Shown: piece after piece, positions 61,890 through 64,000 of the stretch
Layout: every line of letters begins with the position of its first letter
Position numbering within the stretch: the stretch's first letter is position 1
The notes under the pieces: model-generated
Databases searched by the model: none
Seen by the model: only the letters and a program-made list of their open reading frames with translations
What the model was told of the DNA's origin: nothing
Assembly: GCF_003985155.1 (NCBI RefSeq)
Contig: NZ_ML133687.1
Coordinates: 806,001 to 870,000 of the forward strand
Direction of reading: 5' to 3'
Source: Rhizobium vallis
GTDB lineage: Bacteria > Pseudomonadota > Alphaproteobacteria > Rhizobiales > Rhizobiaceae
DNA length: 64,000 bases
Program-made: the position numbers and the translations under genes

Positions 61890-62747
61890 TCAGGCCGCGG
61901 CGCGACGCTTGAGCGCCCAGCCTTCCGGTCTCTCTTCGACGACGCGAACGGCGTCGCCGATCGATATCCCGCCGCTGCCGCGCGGCGTGGCATTCCAGCC
62001 GAAGAGCGGGCCGGGCACGCGCCGGTCGGCCGACATGCGGATGCGGCCCATCGCCGGCATCGGGTTTGCTACGTCACGTGATCCGCTCAACTGGTCCTGG
62101 GTCGTCATGATGCAGCGGGAGCAGGGTTTGACGAGATCGAAGCGGATGCCGGATATCTCGATTGCCGCCCAGCGGTCTTCCGGCCAGGCCTCGTCGGTAT
62201 CGATGACGATGTTCGGGCGGAAGCGGTCCATGCCGACGCTGCCTTCGCCGTGGGCGGCAAGATCGGCATTCAAAGCCTTCAGCGAGCCGGTCGTGGTGAC
62301 CAGGATCTGGTAGCCGTCGGTAAAGGTGACCGGCGTGCCGTCGCCGGCCCATTCGGCATTCGCCGTCCGCCGTGCTTGCCCGTCGAAAAAGACCAGCCGC
62401 ACCTCGCGGCCGAGCCATTCGGAAAGCTGTCGGTTGCTCTCGGGATCGGCAACGGCGGCGCTGACGGTCGATTTCCACACGGTCACGTCCATGCGTGTTT
62501 CGGTCTGCGGCGGCTGCACGGATATATCAGGCTTTCCCTGCATCAGCAGCCGGAAGGCGCCGGGCTCCGGCCGCACATCGATGCGCGCGAGCTCCGGCAA
62601 TTCGCGCTGGGTGAAGAAATGACCCTGTGCATCCGTAATCATCGCCCGTCGGTCGCCAGGAAGCCCATAGGCATCTATTTCGGCGGCGGGCAGCGCAATG
62701 CCGCGGGCGCTCTTGAGCGGGTAGATGAAGAGGTCGCTGACACGCAT
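61890..62747 (-). CDS. MOSC-domain protein
   Basis: The protein has 285 residues. N-terminal MOSC_N beta-barrel (LFIYPLKSARGIALPAAEIDAYGLPGDRRAMITD) and MOSC domain with FRPNIVIDTDEAWPEDRW and VKPCSRCIMTTQD; the Cys in this segment is the likely molybdenum-cofactor ligand. It is related to YcbX/mARC, which reduce N-hydroxylated compounds with electron carriers. There is no ferredoxin domain at the C-terminus, so it needs a separate partner. Convergent with the aldo/keto reductase gene with 5 bases between. Confidence 0.9.
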   Translation of the reverse strand: MRVSDLFIYPLKSARGIALPAAEIDAYGLPGDRRAMITDAQGHFFTQRELPELARIDVRPEPGAFRLLMQGKPDISVQPPQTETRMDVTVWKSTVSAAVADPESNRQLSEWLGREVRLVFFDGQARRTANAEWAGDGTPVTFTDGYQILVTTTGSLKALNADLAAHGEGSVGMDRFRPNIVIDTDEAWPEDRWAAIEISGIRFDLVKPCSRCIMTTQDQLSGSRDVANPMPAMGRIRMSADRRVPGPLFGWNATPRGSGGISIGDAVRVVEERPEGWALKRRAAA

Positions 62748-62770
62748 GCCGTTCTCCTGATTTTCGTCCT

Positions 62771-63415
62771 CTAAATTTCGTCCATAAAGGCCGAGAGGAA
62801 ATCGCGCAGGCTCTGGTCGCGCGCGGCGGCCAGCCTGCGGCCGGTCTCGGTCTGGAATCCTTCCGCCAGTTTGAACAGCTTCGTCTGGAAATGGTCAATG
62901 GCATAACGTTTGTCGTCGAGCGGACGGTTCGTCGCTGCCGGATCGAATGGATCATAGAGCCCCGATCCCAGACGCCCGCCGATATAGAAGCAGCGCGCGG
63001 CGCCGACCATGCCGATTGCGTCCAGACGGTCCGCATCCTGCAGGATTTTCGCCTCCAGCGTCTGCGGCGCCACGCCAGCCGAGAAACTATGCGCGGTGAT
63101 GGCATGGGCCGCGGCTTCGATATCCCCGTTGCTCCAGCCGAGCTTCACCAGGATCGCCGATGCCTTCTCCGCCGCCAGCGCCGATGCCTGTGCCCGTAAC
63201 GGCGAATTCTTCTCGACGGCGACACAGTCGTGCAGAAGCACCGAAGCGGCGAGAACCCGGCCATCGCCGCCTTCTCCGGCGTGGATGCGCATGGCGTTCC
63301 TGAAGACGCGCAGGATATGGGCAAGGTCGTGCGAGCCATCGTCGCCTTCGGCCGCATGTGGGATCAGCGCGGCGGCAAGCGTTTCATGAGGAAAGAAGGC
63401 TTCGGCCTCGAACAT
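62771..63415 (-). CDS. HD-domain phosphohydrolase
   Basis: The protein has 214 residues. Metal-binding HD motif: SHDLAHILRVFRNAMRIHAGEG, VLLHDCVAVEK, and EAKILQDADRLDAIGMVG with the last Asp. It resembles YedJ/YpgQ-type phosphohydrolases that split nucleotides. AGGTGA lies just before ATG 63415. The MOSC gene starts 23 bases after its end in the same direction, so the pair may be an operon. Confidence 0.9.
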   Translation of the reverse strand: MFEAEAFFPHETLAAALIPHAAEGDDGSHDLAHILRVFRNAMRIHAGEGGDGRVLAASVLLHDCVAVEKNSPLRAQASALAAEKASAILVKLGWSNGDIEAAAHAITAHSFSAGVAPQTLEAKILQDADRLDAIGMVGAARCFYIGGRLGSGLYDPFDPAATNRPLDDKRYAIDHFQTKLFKLAEGFQTETGRRLAAARDQSLRDFLSAFMDEI

Positions 63416-63587
63416 TGCGTCACCTGTCGTTGAAACCGGTCTATCGATAAGGCATCGAGCCGAACGCGGGTGTGGCTCTTTAAGATGCGGCAACGAAGAC
63501 CTGCAGAACTTGGAGCCGATTGTGTAGCGGCTTGCCGTGCGAGTCGCAATCAAACGCGATCCCAGCTTTTAACCCCGGGAAGGCCCG

Positions 63588-64000
63588 TCACGCGCCGTTC
63601 TTCGGCGGCAACGAGAGAAGATGGGGCACGTCACGCGCAGGTCTCGGCGGGCTGATGTGGTAGCCCTGGATTTCGTCGCATTCTTCGCATTCCAGCAGCG
63701 CCAATTGCGCGGCCGTTTCGACGCCCTCCACGGTGACGCGCATGCCGAGTGCATCGCCGAGCAGGATGATCGCGTGCATGATCGCATACGCCTCCTTGTT
63801 GTCGACGATGTCGTTGACGAAGGATTTGTCGATCTTGATCTTGTCGAAGGGGAAGCTTGCCAGGTAGCTCAGCGAGGAATAGCCGGTCCCGAAATCATCC
63901 ATCGAGATGCGGATGCCGCGCTCCTTCAGCGCATGCAGTATCGGCAGCACCTCGCCGAGATTTTCCATCAGCACGCTCTCGGTGATTTCGAGTTCGAGCC
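63588..64000 (-). CDS. EAL-domain protein, C-terminal part
   Basis: The gene is cut by the right window edge; about 137 C-terminal residues are seen. LELEITESVLMEN, ISMDDFGTGYSSLSYLASFPFDKIKIDKSFV and VTVEGVETAAQLALL are conserved parts of EAL c-di-GMP phosphodiesterases: the DDFGTGYSSL loop 6, the Lys in KIDK and the E of VEGVE are all present, so the enzyme is probably active. Domains in front (GGDEF or sensors) cannot be seen. Confidence 0.92.
   Translation of the reverse strand, partial: LELEITESVLMENLGEVLPILHALKERGIRISMDDFGTGYSSLSYLASFPFDKIKIDKSFVNDIVDNKEAYAIMHAIILLGDALGMRVTVEGVETAAQLALLECEECDEIQGYHISPPRPARDVPHLLSLPPKNGA

Overview
The window is chromosomal DNA of a fast-growing rhizobium, most like the Rhizobium etli / R. 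leguminosarum group. The evidence is the high G+C content, the RopA-type porin, the inositol operon with a fused iolC, a candidate galacturonosyl-transferase cluster for lipopolysaccharide, the acpS-lepB-rnc-era block, a single bifunctional Rsh next to rpoZ, and short GC-rich palindromic intergenic repeats typical of Rhizobiaceae. I see no prophage, transposase, plasmid origin or CRISPR array.

1-11 kb is a Tad (Flp-type) pilus locus. It contains the secretin end, a small lipoprotein, three TadE/TadG pseudopilins, CpaE/TadZ, an L,D-transpeptidase, the CpaF ATPase, TadB and TadC. An unusual AAA+ ATPase, a membrane/coiled-coil protein and, convergently, the TadD lipoprotein follow. Genes are tightly packed with ATGA overlaps. 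11-20 kb holds an orphan membrane protein, a class III aminotransferase, and an envelope glycosylation cluster of three GT39 (ArnT-like) proteins, one polyprenyl-phosphate GT2 enzyme (rgtE-like) and a UPF0104-type membrane protein. Relics of a tandem duplication are visible there.

20-34 kb is a mosaic of regulators and housekeeping genes. It has an ECF42-type sigma factor with three YCII/DGPF proteins, AMP nucleosidase, a Sel1 protein with a structured leader, a HisC-like aminotransferase, two PilZ proteins, LysR and AraC regulators, a MATE transporter and several small proteins. 34-43.7 kb is the inositol catabolism region iolB-iolE-iolD-iolC-iolR (minus strand). A divergent Gfo/Idh/MocA oxidoreductase and a ferredoxin-reductase-type flavoprotein follow. 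Four related 16-bp operator-like sites lie around iolC, iolR and the oxidoreductase, and a fifth lies upstream of the AraC gene.

44-64 kb is core genome: tRNA-Ser(GCU), ropA, a hydrolase, lytic transglycosylase, dapA, smpB, a NYN protein, rpoZ, rsh, a DUF3563 mini-protein, a DUF2062 protein, acpS, lepB, rnc, era, a Crp/Fnr regulator, a single-domain response regulator, recO, an aldo/keto reductase, a MOSC protein, an HD hydrolase, and an EAL protein cut by the window end. The least described parts are the Tad-linked AAA+ ATPase pair, the duplicated divergent promoter in the glycosylation cluster, the operator family of the iol region, and the terminator-like hairpin that abuts the rsh ribosome-binding site.
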